Under the pieces are notes generated by a model. The model saw nothing but the letters and a program-made list of their open reading frames with translations, did no database searches and had not been told where the DNA came from. From the NCBI GenBank assembly GCA_029938115.1, contig JAPYOP010000026.1:1-63872 (forward strand): a stretch of DNA of 63,872 bases, in the 5' to 3' direction. The position numbers were made by a program, and so were the translations under genes. Shown here in pieces: positions 10,605 through 21,390 of the stretch. The DNA comes from Colwellia sp. GTDB taxonomy: Bacteria; Pseudomonadota; Gammaproteobacteria; Enterobacterales; Alteromonadaceae. Positions within the stretch are counted from its first letter, which is position 1; each line of letters starts with the position of its first letter.

Positions 10605-11297
10605 TTATTTCAGCGTTTTATGAAAGTTTTGCCAGTTAATGGCACAAGAAAGTAGCAGTTCACGTAAGCTAGGAATTATAGGCCTAGCTTTATCCCCCCT
10701 TTGCCAACAGTGCCCAGCACAGGCTGACAACATTACTTTTTTGTTGGGTTTAAGTAGTTGGTAGTTATTCGCTGGGTTATTTATTGGCCTTTTAATTGCA
10801 CTTTTTATTGCGTTATTTAGTGCTGGCTCCGAAAATCCTAACAATGAAAACCAACCTGAAGCATTAGTGCGAATGCGCTTTTTATCACTATCAATTTTAT
10901 CGATACAATCTAAAGCAATATGTTCACCACGCAGCACGGGAACAACTAAGCCTAATAGCAATTTATTATTTTTAGCTATTAAGTCTAAATACCACTCACT
11001 AATTGCTTGTACGTTTTCTCCTGACACTGGCAGTTTAGAAGCCTGCTTAGTAGACCAACTTGCATTTTGCACATCTAGAGTTAACGGTGAGCTTCCTTGT
11101 TCACTCACTTGAGTCATCATATTGGCTGTGCGATTAATGTAATAAGGTAGGCTTTTTAAACGTCCCTGCACACTTTGAACGGTTGCCGTTTCAATATTAG
11201 CAAGCAAGTTTAACTCTCGCTCATAAAGCGCATTACATATTTCAGCAAAAGCATTGTTTTGCTGATTAGTTTGCCAAAGAGAGTTTTGAGACATCAA
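10605..11297 (-). CDS. Conserved-looking hypothetical protein
   Basis: Not recognised. The 230-residue product has no signal peptide and no transmembrane segment. It begins with an acidic/amidic helical region (about 1-60) and has a mid-segment LLLGLVVPVLRGEHIALDCID (about 114-134). It ends in SACAGHCWQRGDKARPIIPS, where a Cys-X3-Cys pair and nearby His could bind metal or be chance. Codon use matches its neighbours. It stands alone between the TonB-domain gene (convergent) and eno (367 nt upstream). Confidence 0.65.
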   Translation of the reverse strand: MMSQNSLWQTNQQNNAFAEICNALYERELNLLANIETATVQSVQGRLKSLPYYINRTANMMTQVSEQGSSPLTLDVQNASWSTKQASKLPVSGENVQAISEWYLDLIAKNNKLLLGLVVPVLRGEHIALDCIDKIDSDKKRIRTNASGWFSLLGFSEPALNNAIKSAIKRPINNPANNYQLLKPNKKVMLSACAGHCWQRGDKARPIIPSLRELLLSCAINWQNFHKTLK

Positions 11298-11664
11298 TTA
11301 ATAAATCAAGTAGTTATGCCTATATTCTTTAAGCATACTTGATTCTATTACAAAGATACACTGACATTAATTTGAATGCGCTAGAGATATAATTCATATT
11401 TGGCTAACTTTTTGATAACTAATTAGAAGAAATAGAGAATATGCGGCATACTTTTTATCTGACTTGCTTTAGTGGTTTAGCCACTTGGGTTGGGAAGGTT
11501 GAGTAAATATATAAAAAAGGATCGACACGTAAGTATCGACCCATTTAATAATGGTTTGATATTAAAGCTAATTTATTCAAGAACAAGGCGCTTTCACGGA
11601 GCTGACTTTAGTTAATAAGTACAAGTAACGCCGCAATTGAGTTAAGTAGCAAAAATAGCTAGAC
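11298..11664. other. Intergenic region between eno and the hypothetical gene
   Basis: This 367-nt gap holds the eno terminator at 11511-11542. A weak hairpin (AGTGG/CCACT at about 11471-11485) lies between the terminator and the promoter-proximal AT-rich stretch of the hypothetical gene. No ORF of note was seen on either strand. Confidence 0.6.
11511..11542 (-). terminator. Intrinsic terminator downstream of eno
   Basis: On the minus strand GGGTCGATAC and GTGTCGATCC form a continuous 10-bp stem (two G-U pairs) with a 4-nt loop, followed directly by TTTTTTAT. It lies about 120 nt after the eno stop codon. The G-U pairs make the hairpin strong only in the minus-strand RNA, which fixes its direction. 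Confidence 0.88.
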
Positions 11665-12999
<1,335 letters not shown>

Positions 13000-13000
13000 T

Positions 13001-13033
13001 TAAAAACAAAAACCGCAGCACTTGGCTACGGTT
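13001..13033 (-). terminator. Intrinsic terminator between pyrG and eno
   Basis: On the minus strand AACCGTAGC and GCTGCGGTT form a 9-bp stem (one G-U pair) with a 5-nt loop, followed by TTTTGTTTTTA. It starts 13 nt after the pyrG stop, so it may attenuate transcription into eno. Confidence 0.8.
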
Positions 13034-13046
13034 TGTATTACTTGAA

Positions 13047-14732
<1,686 letters not shown>

Positions 14733-14943
14733 TTAGCGATTAAGTTACGATTAACCGCACTTATTTTAGTTGAGAATTCACTAAAAAATTGACTAAAAAA
14801 GAATAAAGCAGGACGGGATAGTATTATACTTAAAAGCAAGGCTAACAACAATAACAACAGGCTATTCAATAATAAAAAATATGCATTTTTTTATTGGGTA
14901 TTAATCGTTATGATACCTTCATCACTTATAACATAAGTATTCT

Positions 14944-15555
14944 ATGACAAATCAATTAAAAAGCGTTTTATCCGCCATTGACGATATTAACCGTCAAGAT
15001 ACCAATATCACTTTATCAGATGGTAAAGAACAGCCAAAGGAATTGATATATGGCCAGCGCATGACCGCTTGTTTAGAGAAACATTGGCCACAAGCAAGCG
15101 AATTATTACAAATAGCAGTACGTGCCCAACATATTAAACGTTGGCATTTAAAGCGCAGTGAATTTGACCAAGGTAAAGCGGGGTATTATCAGTGGCGTAT
15201 TGCTTTAGGTAAGTTTCATGCACATTTGACTGCAACGATTATGATCGAGCATGGCTATGCTAAAGATCAAGCGGAGCAAACAGCTTCTATTATTTGTAAA
15301 GAAAACTTAAAAGACAAAACATCTAACCAGTTAAACCTTGATAGTCAAACTTTAGAAGACGTTGCTTGTTTGGTTTTTCTAGCGCATTATTTCGATGACT
15401 TTTCAGCTAAATATATTGAACAAAACAATGAAGAAAAAATAATTCGTATTGTGCAATTAACCTGGAAAAAAATGTCTGATGACGCACATGATATTGCATT
15501 GGAATTGAGTTTACCTAAACATTTAACGGCTTTAGTAACGAAAGCGCTCAGCTAG
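14944..15555 (+). CDS. DUF4202-family protein
   Basis: A 203-residue soluble protein that I place in the DUF4202 family from its conserved segments: LIYGQRMTACLEKHWPQAS, AVRAQHIKRWHLKRSEF and the late VFLAHYFDDFSAKY. The spaced His and Asp residues resemble an all-helical HD-like metal site, but no activity is established. It is divergent from pyrG, with a 259-nt gap, and faces the YbaN gene. Family assignment is from memory. Confidence 0.75.
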   Translation: MTNQLKSVLSAIDDINRQDTNITLSDGKEQPKELIYGQRMTACLEKHWPQASELLQIAVRAQHIKRWHLKRSEFDQGKAGYYQWRIALGKFHAHLTATIMIEHGYAKDQAEQTASIICKENLKDKTSNQLNLDSQTLEDVACLVFLAHYFDDFSAKYIEQNNEEKIIRIVQLTWKKMSDDAHDIALELSLPKHLTALVTKALS

Positions 15556-15573
15556 CAAAATTCTAATTTTGGT

Positions 15574-15615
15574 TCGACATAAAAGCGTTTTTTCGAGGCA
15601 AGCATCGACCTACAG
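15574..15615. repeat. Half copy of the palindromic TGTAGGTCG-type repeat
   Basis: It runs from TCGACA through the 23-base string ending CGACCTACAG (15593-15615). That string is identical to bases 53731-53753 of the fuller copy. It is intergenic, between two convergent genes. Confidence 0.8.
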
Positions 15616-15670
15616 TTGAATCCTGTGAGAACTATACAGGCATGAAAATCAGGTATTCTCGATGTTATAA

Positions 15671-16126
15671 TTATTTACTAATTGGTAACCGCCATAAAAA
15701 GATAAATGGCCCAACAACAAGTAGAGCAACTAATAGCGTTAGCATCATGTCTTGCAGTAAATATGCTGACCAAACAACTGAAAGCACTATGGTTAACAGT
15801 GCAATTCTTTTCGCTTTTCTAGGAATACTTCGGTGCTGTTGCCACTCATAAATTAGTGGGCCAAAGGTTTTATTGTTGAGCAGTTTACGCTGCATTCTAG
15901 GTGACGACTTAGCAAAACATCCTGTTGCCATAATAAGAAAAACAGTAGTTGGTAAAATTGGAAGGATTGCGCCTAAAATAGCTAAGCCAACACAAAAAAT
16001 GCCGGTTACTTTCCATAAAAAAACTTTTATTTTGCCCCTAGTTGACACAGGAACTGGGCATTCATCTAATCGTATGCTCGGCTTTAGCGCTGCTTCTTGA
16101 ATTACTGATTGTTGATTTTGACTCAC
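15671..16126 (-). CDS. YbaN-type (DUF454) inner-membrane protein
   Basis: A 151-residue small membrane protein. After about 30 hydrophilic residues come a double hydrophobic stretch VTGIFCVGLAILGAILPILPTTVFLIMATGCFA, the family mark ATGCFAKSSPRMQRKLL, then FGPLIYEWQQHRSIPRKAKRIAL, and two further C-terminal helices. This pattern is characteristic of the DUF454/YbaN family, whose function is unknown. It follows the TrmH-family gene by 11 nt and is likely co-transcribed with it. Confidence 0.85.
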   Translation of the reverse strand: MSQNQQSVIQEAALKPSIRLDECPVPVSTRGKIKVFLWKVTGIFCVGLAILGAILPILPTTVFLIMATGCFAKSSPRMQRKLLNNKTFGPLIYEWQQHRSIPRKAKRIALLTIVLSVVWSAYLLQDMMLTLLVALLVVGPFIFLWRLPISK

Positions 16127-16137
16127 TTCTTACTCCA

Positions 16138-16773
16138 TCATCCATGTTTATCGTTGCTTTTTGCTCTACCTTTAACTTTAACTTTAACTTTGTTATTGGT
16201 ATCACGACTTTTTCGAATTAAAACATTATCACTTTGCATGTGATTGTTACTAATTAACGATTTAGCTAACCGGTCGTATAACAAAACATTGACTGATGCC
16301 GCTAAATTCATACAACCCACAGTAGGTACATAAACCACATCATCAGCATTATTAATTACCGTTTGGCTAATAGTGCCGTCCTCCGGGCCAAAAATATAAA
16401 TAGCCTGCTGGGGATGTTGAAAATATGGTAAAGGTATTGCGCCTTCAACTAAGTCTACACAAATAATCTTAGTATCATTTGGCAAAAAAGCACGTAAAGA
16501 TTCAATCTTTTCAAAATCATCTGCGGCTGTTAATGGAATTTTGTCACGGGCATTTTTAGTATCGGTATTATGTTTCGAACCATTAAACTTTGCGGCATTG
16601 GCATAACGCTGCCCAGTATACAGTACTTGTTCAACACAATAACAACCCGCTGCGCGCATCACTGCACCAACGTTACTAGGACTTTTAGGATTGGTTAAAC
16701 CTATCGTTACATGGCTATTTTCAACCTGTAACTGTTTTCCTAAAGCAATAGTTGATAATAAAAGTTTAGTCAT
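16138..16773 (-). CDS. TrmH/SpoU-family RNA 2'-O-methyltransferase
   Basis: A SPOUT-fold RNA methyltransferase. Motif 1 (TNPKSPSNVGAVMRAAG, about 26-42), motif 2 (AIYIFGPEDGTIS, about 124-136) and motif 3 (VYVPTVGCMNLAASVNVLLYD, about 147-167) form the SAM-binding knot. The asparagine and arginine expected for 2'-O-methyl transfer are present. The RNA target cannot be told from the sequence. A basic C-terminal tail is encoded partly by an in-frame hexanucleotide repeat (KVKVKVKG). It lies between ybaN-like and mazG genes, all on the minus strand. Confidence 0.85.
   Translation of the reverse strand: MTKLLLSTIALGKQLQVENSHVTIGLTNPKSPSNVGAVMRAAGCYCVEQVLYTGQRYANAAKFNGSKHNTDTKNARDKIPLTAADDFEKIESLRAFLPNDTKIICVDLVEGAIPLPYFQHPQQAIYIFGPEDGTISQTVINNADDVVYVPTVGCMNLAASVNVLLYDRLAKSLISNNHMQSDNVLIRKSRDTNNKVKVKVKGRAKSNDKHG
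16170..16191 (-). repeat. In-frame hexanucleotide repeat in the methyltransferase tail
   Basis: CTTTAA three times plus CTTT on the plus strand, encoding alternating Lys-Val near the protein's C-terminus. Copy changes would keep the reading frame. Confidence 0.85.
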
Positions 16774-16785
16774 TTTAGCTCTCGG

Positions 16786-17616
16786 TTACTTCTCTTGCAT
16801 TTTTACTTGCTGCCAATACTGCTCTAACTGTTCAAGGTTGTGCTGTGGAAAATCACGTCCCGACTGTTGTACTTGCGCTTCAACACCATGAAAACGTTTT
16901 GTAAACTTTTTATTAGCCTGACGTAATAACATTTCGGGGTCTTGCTTTGCATGACGACATAAATTAACCACGGCAAACATTAAATCGCCCAGTTCTTCAC
17001 CCAAGGCTTTTGGGTTAATATTCTCAGCTTCTAATTCTTCTTTTACTTCAAGTACTTCTTCTTCAATTTTTGCAAAAACGTCATTGATATCATGCCAATC
17101 AAAGCCGACATGTGAACAGCGTTTTTGAATTTTAGCCGCTTGGGATAATGCCGGTAAGTTTTTTGGAATATCAACAAGAATACTAAGGTCGTCCTGCTTA
17201 TTTTTAGTTTGACGTTCTTTCGATTTTTCATTTTCCCAATTTGCTTTTATTTGCGCATCAGTCGTTAAATCGGTATCAGAAAACACATGTGGATGGCGAC
17301 GAATAAGCTTCTCACATATTGATTCAACAACACTGTCAAAATTAAACAGCTGTTGCTCTTGACCAAGTTGGCTATAAAAAATCACTTGGAATAATAAATC
17401 GCCCAACTCTTTATTTAACTCGGTAAAATCATTTTGCTCAATCGCATCAACCACTTCATAAGCTTCTTCAATCGTGCAGGATGTGATGGATGCAAAAGTT
17501 TGTTTTATGTCCCACGGACAGCCGGTTTCTGGATCTCGTAGTTGGGTCATTATCCAACGAAGTTTTTCTATTGAAGCTTTACCGTCTACTTTACAATTAA
17601 CATCAGAATTTAACAT
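16786..17616 (-). CDS. mazG: Nucleoside triphosphate pyrophosphohydrolase MazG
   Basis: MazG hydrolyses NTPs to NMP and pyrophosphate and moderates (p)ppGpp effects during starvation. The first MazG domain carries LRDPETGCPWDIKQTFASI and the metal-binding EEAYEVVDAI...ELGDLLFQVIF. The second carries KIEEEVLEVKEEL and the ELGDLMFAVVNLCRH motif. The 276-residue length is close to the family norm. It starts 6 nt after relA, the conserved relA-mazG pair. Confidence 0.97.
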   Translation of the reverse strand: MLNSDVNCKVDGKASIEKLRWIMTQLRDPETGCPWDIKQTFASITSCTIEEAYEVVDAIEQNDFTELNKELGDLLFQVIFYSQLGQEQQLFNFDSVVESICEKLIRRHPHVFSDTDLTTDAQIKANWENEKSKERQTKNKQDDLSILVDIPKNLPALSQAAKIQKRCSHVGFDWHDINDVFAKIEEEVLEVKEELEAENINPKALGEELGDLMFAVVNLCRHAKQDPEMLLRQANKKFTKRFHGVEAQVQQSGRDFPQHNLEQLEQYWQQVKMQEK

Positions 17617-17622
17617 TTTCTA

Positions 17623-19839
17623 TCATAACCTTTTCACTTCGATAACATCATCAAGTTGATGAAGTTTATCCAATACTCGCGTTAGTAACTCACTACTGGT
17701 TACTTCCATTTTGATCTTCATGCTCATGGTTTGCTTCGTATTATCACTGTGGCTTTCAATACCGATAATACTAACCTTTTCATTGGCTATGATGGTTGAT
17801 ATATCACGAAATAATCCTTGGCGATCACTGGCTATAATCAACGCACTCGCTTGGTAACTTTGTTTATCGTCAAGTCCCCATTGCACTTCAACAAAACGCT
17901 CTGCTTGTTGATGTAACGCACTTGCTAATTGCTCACAATCTTGACGGTGAACGGAAATACCGCGACCTTGAGTGATAAATCCAGAAATAGCATCACCGGG
18001 AACAGGGGAGCAACATTTAGCCATATGCGTTAATAAATTCCCAACCCCTGAAACGGTAATACCATTATTGTCCCCTGTGGTATTTTTTCCAGCATGGGAC
18101 TCTTTAACGAAGCTTTGAGGGTCAACCTCTGTTGCAGGTTTTAGTTTATCTTCAAGTTGTTTAAAGTAGTTAATAATTTGCTGTAAACGGGCATTGCCTG
18201 AGCCAATAGCAGCATATAAATCATCAATCGTTTTTACATTAAAACGAATTGCAGCTTCTTTAAGTTGGCCTTGATTTATTGTTAAGTAATTCAATTTTGC
18301 TAATTCTGCATCAAGTAATTCTTTGCCTTGTGCAAGGTGTTTATCTCGATCCTGCAGTTTAAAGAAGTGTTGTACTTTCGCCCGCGCACGAGATGAATAA
18401 ATATAATTTAAATTTGGATTTAACCAATCACGACTTGGGTTGGGTTGCTTGCTAGTTAACACCTCAACCTGGTCACCCGTTTTCAACCGGTGAGTAAACG
18501 GCACAATTTTGCCAAATACTTTTGCGCCAATACAACAATGCCCGACATTAGAATGAATGTAATAAGCAAAATCTAATGGCGTTGACCCCATAGGCAAATC
18601 GATAACATCACCTGATGGCGTGAAAACATATATTCTATCTTCAAAAACCTGACTACGAAGTTCATCTAACAGTTCGCCACTTTCTGCAACATCATCTTGC
18701 CATTGCAAAATTTTACGCAACCAACCTACTTTATCATCAAAGCTATTATTTTTAGCGTTAGTTTTCCTTGATGGGGAGTTTGATGAAGGACCTTCTTTAT
18801 AACGCCAATGCGCTGCAACACCTAACTCGGCGTCATCATCCATTTGCTGCGTTCTAATTTGAACTTCTATTGATTTACCTTCTGGACCAAGAACAACCGT
18901 ATGAATTGATTGATAACCATTAGGTTTTGGAGTCGCAACATAATCTGAAAATTCTTTAGCTAAATGTCGCCATTGAGTATGTACAATACCTAATGCTGAA
19001 TAACAGCCTTGAACTTCGTCAACAACAACGCGTACAGCTCGAACATCAAATAATTGTTCAAAATCTAATGACTTTTGCTGCATTTTTTTCCAAATGCTAT
19101 AAATGTGCTTTGGACGACCATATACTAAGCCATTGATTTTCAATAACGCTAGTTGCTGATTTAAACTCCCAACAAAATCACTCATGTACTGCTCACGTTC
19201 AAGACGTGTTTCATCAAGAAGCTTAGCTATTTTTTTATAAACTTGTGGGTGAAGATAACGAAATGAAATATCTTCCAGCTCCCACTTTAACTGCCCTATA
19301 CCTAAGCGGTTTGCAAGTGGTGCGTAGATACTAGCACTCTCTTTTGCGGCTAATACTCGTGTTTCTTCATCATTATTTTTTTGCTCTCGCAAATCACATA
19401 ACCGTTCAGCTAGTTTAATAACAACCGCACGTACATCTTCAACCATGGCTAGCAACATACGGCGAATATTATCGACATTTCCAGCACTGCCTTGCTGTCT
19501 CAAGCCTTTAATAGCTGCCATTTTTTCAACACCTTGGCAAAGCATATTAATGTCTTTACTAAAGTGCTCTTCAACAAAATCTTTTGCTATAAGGTTATTT
19601 TCCAATAAGGGCGTTAAAAAAGCGGCTGATAGTGAGTCTGCATCTAAATTAAGACTAGAGAGAATTTCAACCATTTCCATAGATTTTAACAAGCGGGTTT
19701 CTTGTTGCTGAAAATAAGGAGCAACTATTTTCCATAATACCTCAAGCGCTTGTTGTTTTGTTTGCACAAAGCCTTGTTCTTCGATCCAATGTTTGAAATC
19801 AACACTGACAAATTGATGAGATTTACGCACCGAAACCAT
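17623..19839 (-). CDS. relA: GTP pyrophosphokinase RelA
   Basis: RelA makes (p)ppGpp on ribosomes stalled with uncharged tRNA. The order is: an N-terminal pseudo-HD domain (the bifunctional hydrolase histidine/aspartate motif is replaced, around SLSAAFLTPLLENN), the synthetase domain with YGRPKHIYSIWKKM, VRVVVDEVQGCYSALG and DYVATPKPNGYQSIHT, the acidic RTQQMDDDAELGVAAHWRYKEG, a TGS domain (YVFTPSGDVIDLP), and the zinc-finger and ACT/RRM region (CCSPVPGDAISGFITQGRGISVHR). The 738-residue length matches RelA (744 in E. coli) and the hydrolase loss makes it monofunctional. rlmD lies 27 nt upstream. Confidence 0.98.
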   Translation of the reverse strand: MVSVRKSHQFVSVDFKHWIEEQGFVQTKQQALEVLWKIVAPYFQQQETRLLKSMEMVEILSSLNLDADSLSAAFLTPLLENNLIAKDFVEEHFSKDINMLCQGVEKMAAIKGLRQQGSAGNVDNIRRMLLAMVEDVRAVVIKLAERLCDLREQKNNDEETRVLAAKESASIYAPLANRLGIGQLKWELEDISFRYLHPQVYKKIAKLLDETRLEREQYMSDFVGSLNQQLALLKINGLVYGRPKHIYSIWKKMQQKSLDFEQLFDVRAVRVVVDEVQGCYSALGIVHTQWRHLAKEFSDYVATPKPNGYQSIHTVVLGPEGKSIEVQIRTQQMDDDAELGVAAHWRYKEGPSSNSPSRKTNAKNNSFDDKVGWLRKILQWQDDVAESGELLDELRSQVFEDRIYVFTPSGDVIDLPMGSTPLDFAYYIHSNVGHCCIGAKVFGKIVPFTHRLKTGDQVEVLTSKQPNPSRDWLNPNLNYIYSSRARAKVQHFFKLQDRDKHLAQGKELLDAELAKLNYLTINQGQLKEAAIRFNVKTIDDLYAAIGSGNARLQQIINYFKQLEDKLKPATEVDPQSFVKESHAGKNTTGDNNGITVSGVGNLLTHMAKCCSPVPGDAISGFITQGRGISVHRQDCEQLASALHQQAERFVEVQWGLDDKQSYQASALIIASDRQGLFRDISTIIANEKVSIIGIESHSDNTKQTMSMKIKMEVTSSELLTRVLDKLHQLDDVIEVKRL

Positions 19840-19866
19840 GAGTATTCCTTCTATCTCTCGTTTGTT

Positions 19867-21237
19867 TTAACGTTTGAACAATACCATAATCTCAACATGC
19901 TTTGTTTGAGAAAACATATCAACTAAACCTATTTTTTCAATTTTATAACCTTTGGCAAGTAAAAACTGGCTGTCTCTTGCTAATGTTGTTGGCTCACAAC
20001 TAACATATAAAATAGTTTTTATTGCCCGCTTTTCTATTTGCTTTACTGCTAATTCTGCACCGGCCCTAGCAGGGTCTAACAATACTTTGCTAAAATTATT
20101 ATTTGCCCATTGATTAGAAAGCCAATCGCTATTTAAGTTGGCTTGGAAAAAGTGGCTGTTCTCAATATTGTTGACGTTTGCATTCTCAATCGCTTTATCA
20201 ACCATACTTTGTACGCCTTCAATACCGACGACATTGGCAACTTTTTTAGCAAGCGGTAAACTAAAATTCCCTAGTCCACAAAATAAATCTAATATTTCAT
20301 CATCAGATTCAGGCTCTAGCCACAAAAGTGCTTGATCAACCATAGCTTTGTTAACGAACTGGTTTATTTGAATGAAATCAGTGCTAGAAAAATTAATTTG
20401 AATATCATCCATTAAAGGATAATTTAAGTCATTGGCAATATTAAGTGCGGCTTTTTTTTCTGCTTCACTCTTGCCATCTTCTTGAAAACAAACTGACCAC
20501 TGATTATTTTTGGCATACTGGTGCCAAAGTTGGCGGTCATGCTCATTTATATTTCTAATCTGACGTACAACCAAAGTAAGCTTTGATGATTGACTTGAAA
20601 TATCAGTACAAATAACTTCAATATGACCAATCGCCTTTTTCACACTAAGCTTGGCTATAAGTTCTTTCAGAATAGGAAAAATATCATTTGCAGGCTTAAC
20701 AAGTACCGGACATGATTTAATACCAATTAGTTGATTAGTGGCTTTTTGTCTAAAACCAATGATTGCCTGTGCATTTTTATCAAATTGCACACCGATCCTT
20801 GCCTTACGACGATAGTGCCATTGCGAACTTGCTATCGGGTTTTGCCAAGGTAATTGTTCAATAACATCCACGGCCATGCCACTGCGAGAAAACAATTCAA
20901 TAACTTTATTTTGCTTAAAGCTCAGTTGATGCGCATATTCAACATGCTGAATGTCACAACCACCGCAAAGATTAAAGTGCTGGCATTTTGCGGTTACTCT
21001 ATTTTCACTAACACTATTTATTGCTAATAATTTGCCACGTGAATATTTGTTTTTTTGCTCTATTAACTGAACGTCAATATTTTCATTAGGTAAACTGCCA
21101 TTAATAAACACCGGTTTATTTTTGTAATAAGCGACACCACAACCATTGGTATCAAATTTTTCAATATTGACTGTTAACACTTGTTTTACTTGAGTTTGAA
21201 CAGACTTTTTCGCGCCTGTTTTAAAAAAGTTTGCCAT
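19867..21237 (-). CDS. rlmD: 23S rRNA (uracil(1939)-C(5))-methyltransferase RlmD
   Basis: RlmD (RumA) makes m5U1939 in 23S rRNA. A TRAM RNA-binding domain spans about residues 16-75. The [4Fe-4S] ligands are C85, C91, C94 (CQHFNLCGGC) and a later Cys in GIKSCPVL. The Rossmann core has LDLFCGLGNFSLPLA, then LLDPARAGA and the catalytic YVSCEPTTLARD. The length is 456 residues. It heads the rlmD-relA-mazG run and is divergent from barA, the same arrangement as in E. coli. Confidence 0.96.
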   Translation of the reverse strand: MANFFKTGAKKSVQTQVKQVLTVNIEKFDTNGCGVAYYKNKPVFINGSLPNENIDVQLIEQKNKYSRGKLLAINSVSENRVTAKCQHFNLCGGCDIQHVEYAHQLSFKQNKVIELFSRSGMAVDVIEQLPWQNPIASSQWHYRRKARIGVQFDKNAQAIIGFRQKATNQLIGIKSCPVLVKPANDIFPILKELIAKLSVKKAIGHIEVICTDISSQSSKLTLVVRQIRNINEHDRQLWHQYAKNNQWSVCFQEDGKSEAEKKAALNIANDLNYPLMDDIQINFSSTDFIQINQFVNKAMVDQALLWLEPESDDEILDLFCGLGNFSLPLAKKVANVVGIEGVQSMVDKAIENANVNNIENSHFFQANLNSDWLSNQWANNNFSKVLLDPARAGAELAVKQIEKRAIKTILYVSCEPTTLARDSQFLLAKGYKIEKIGLVDMFSQTKHVEIMVLFKR

Positions 21238-21390
21238 GGTAATTTACCTAAGGAGATTTCTTTATTTCTTACTTGTATAAGTGGCTGACATAAATAGCTA
21301 AAGTTGATCAACTAAAAAGTGTAATTTATCTAAGCATATGACATTATACTATTTATCAGGATGATCATTTTACACTAGTACGACTGAAAA

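Noticed and set aside
17623..19839. Loss of the hydrolase HD motif in RelA
   Set aside because: Standard for monofunctional RelA of gammaproteobacteria.
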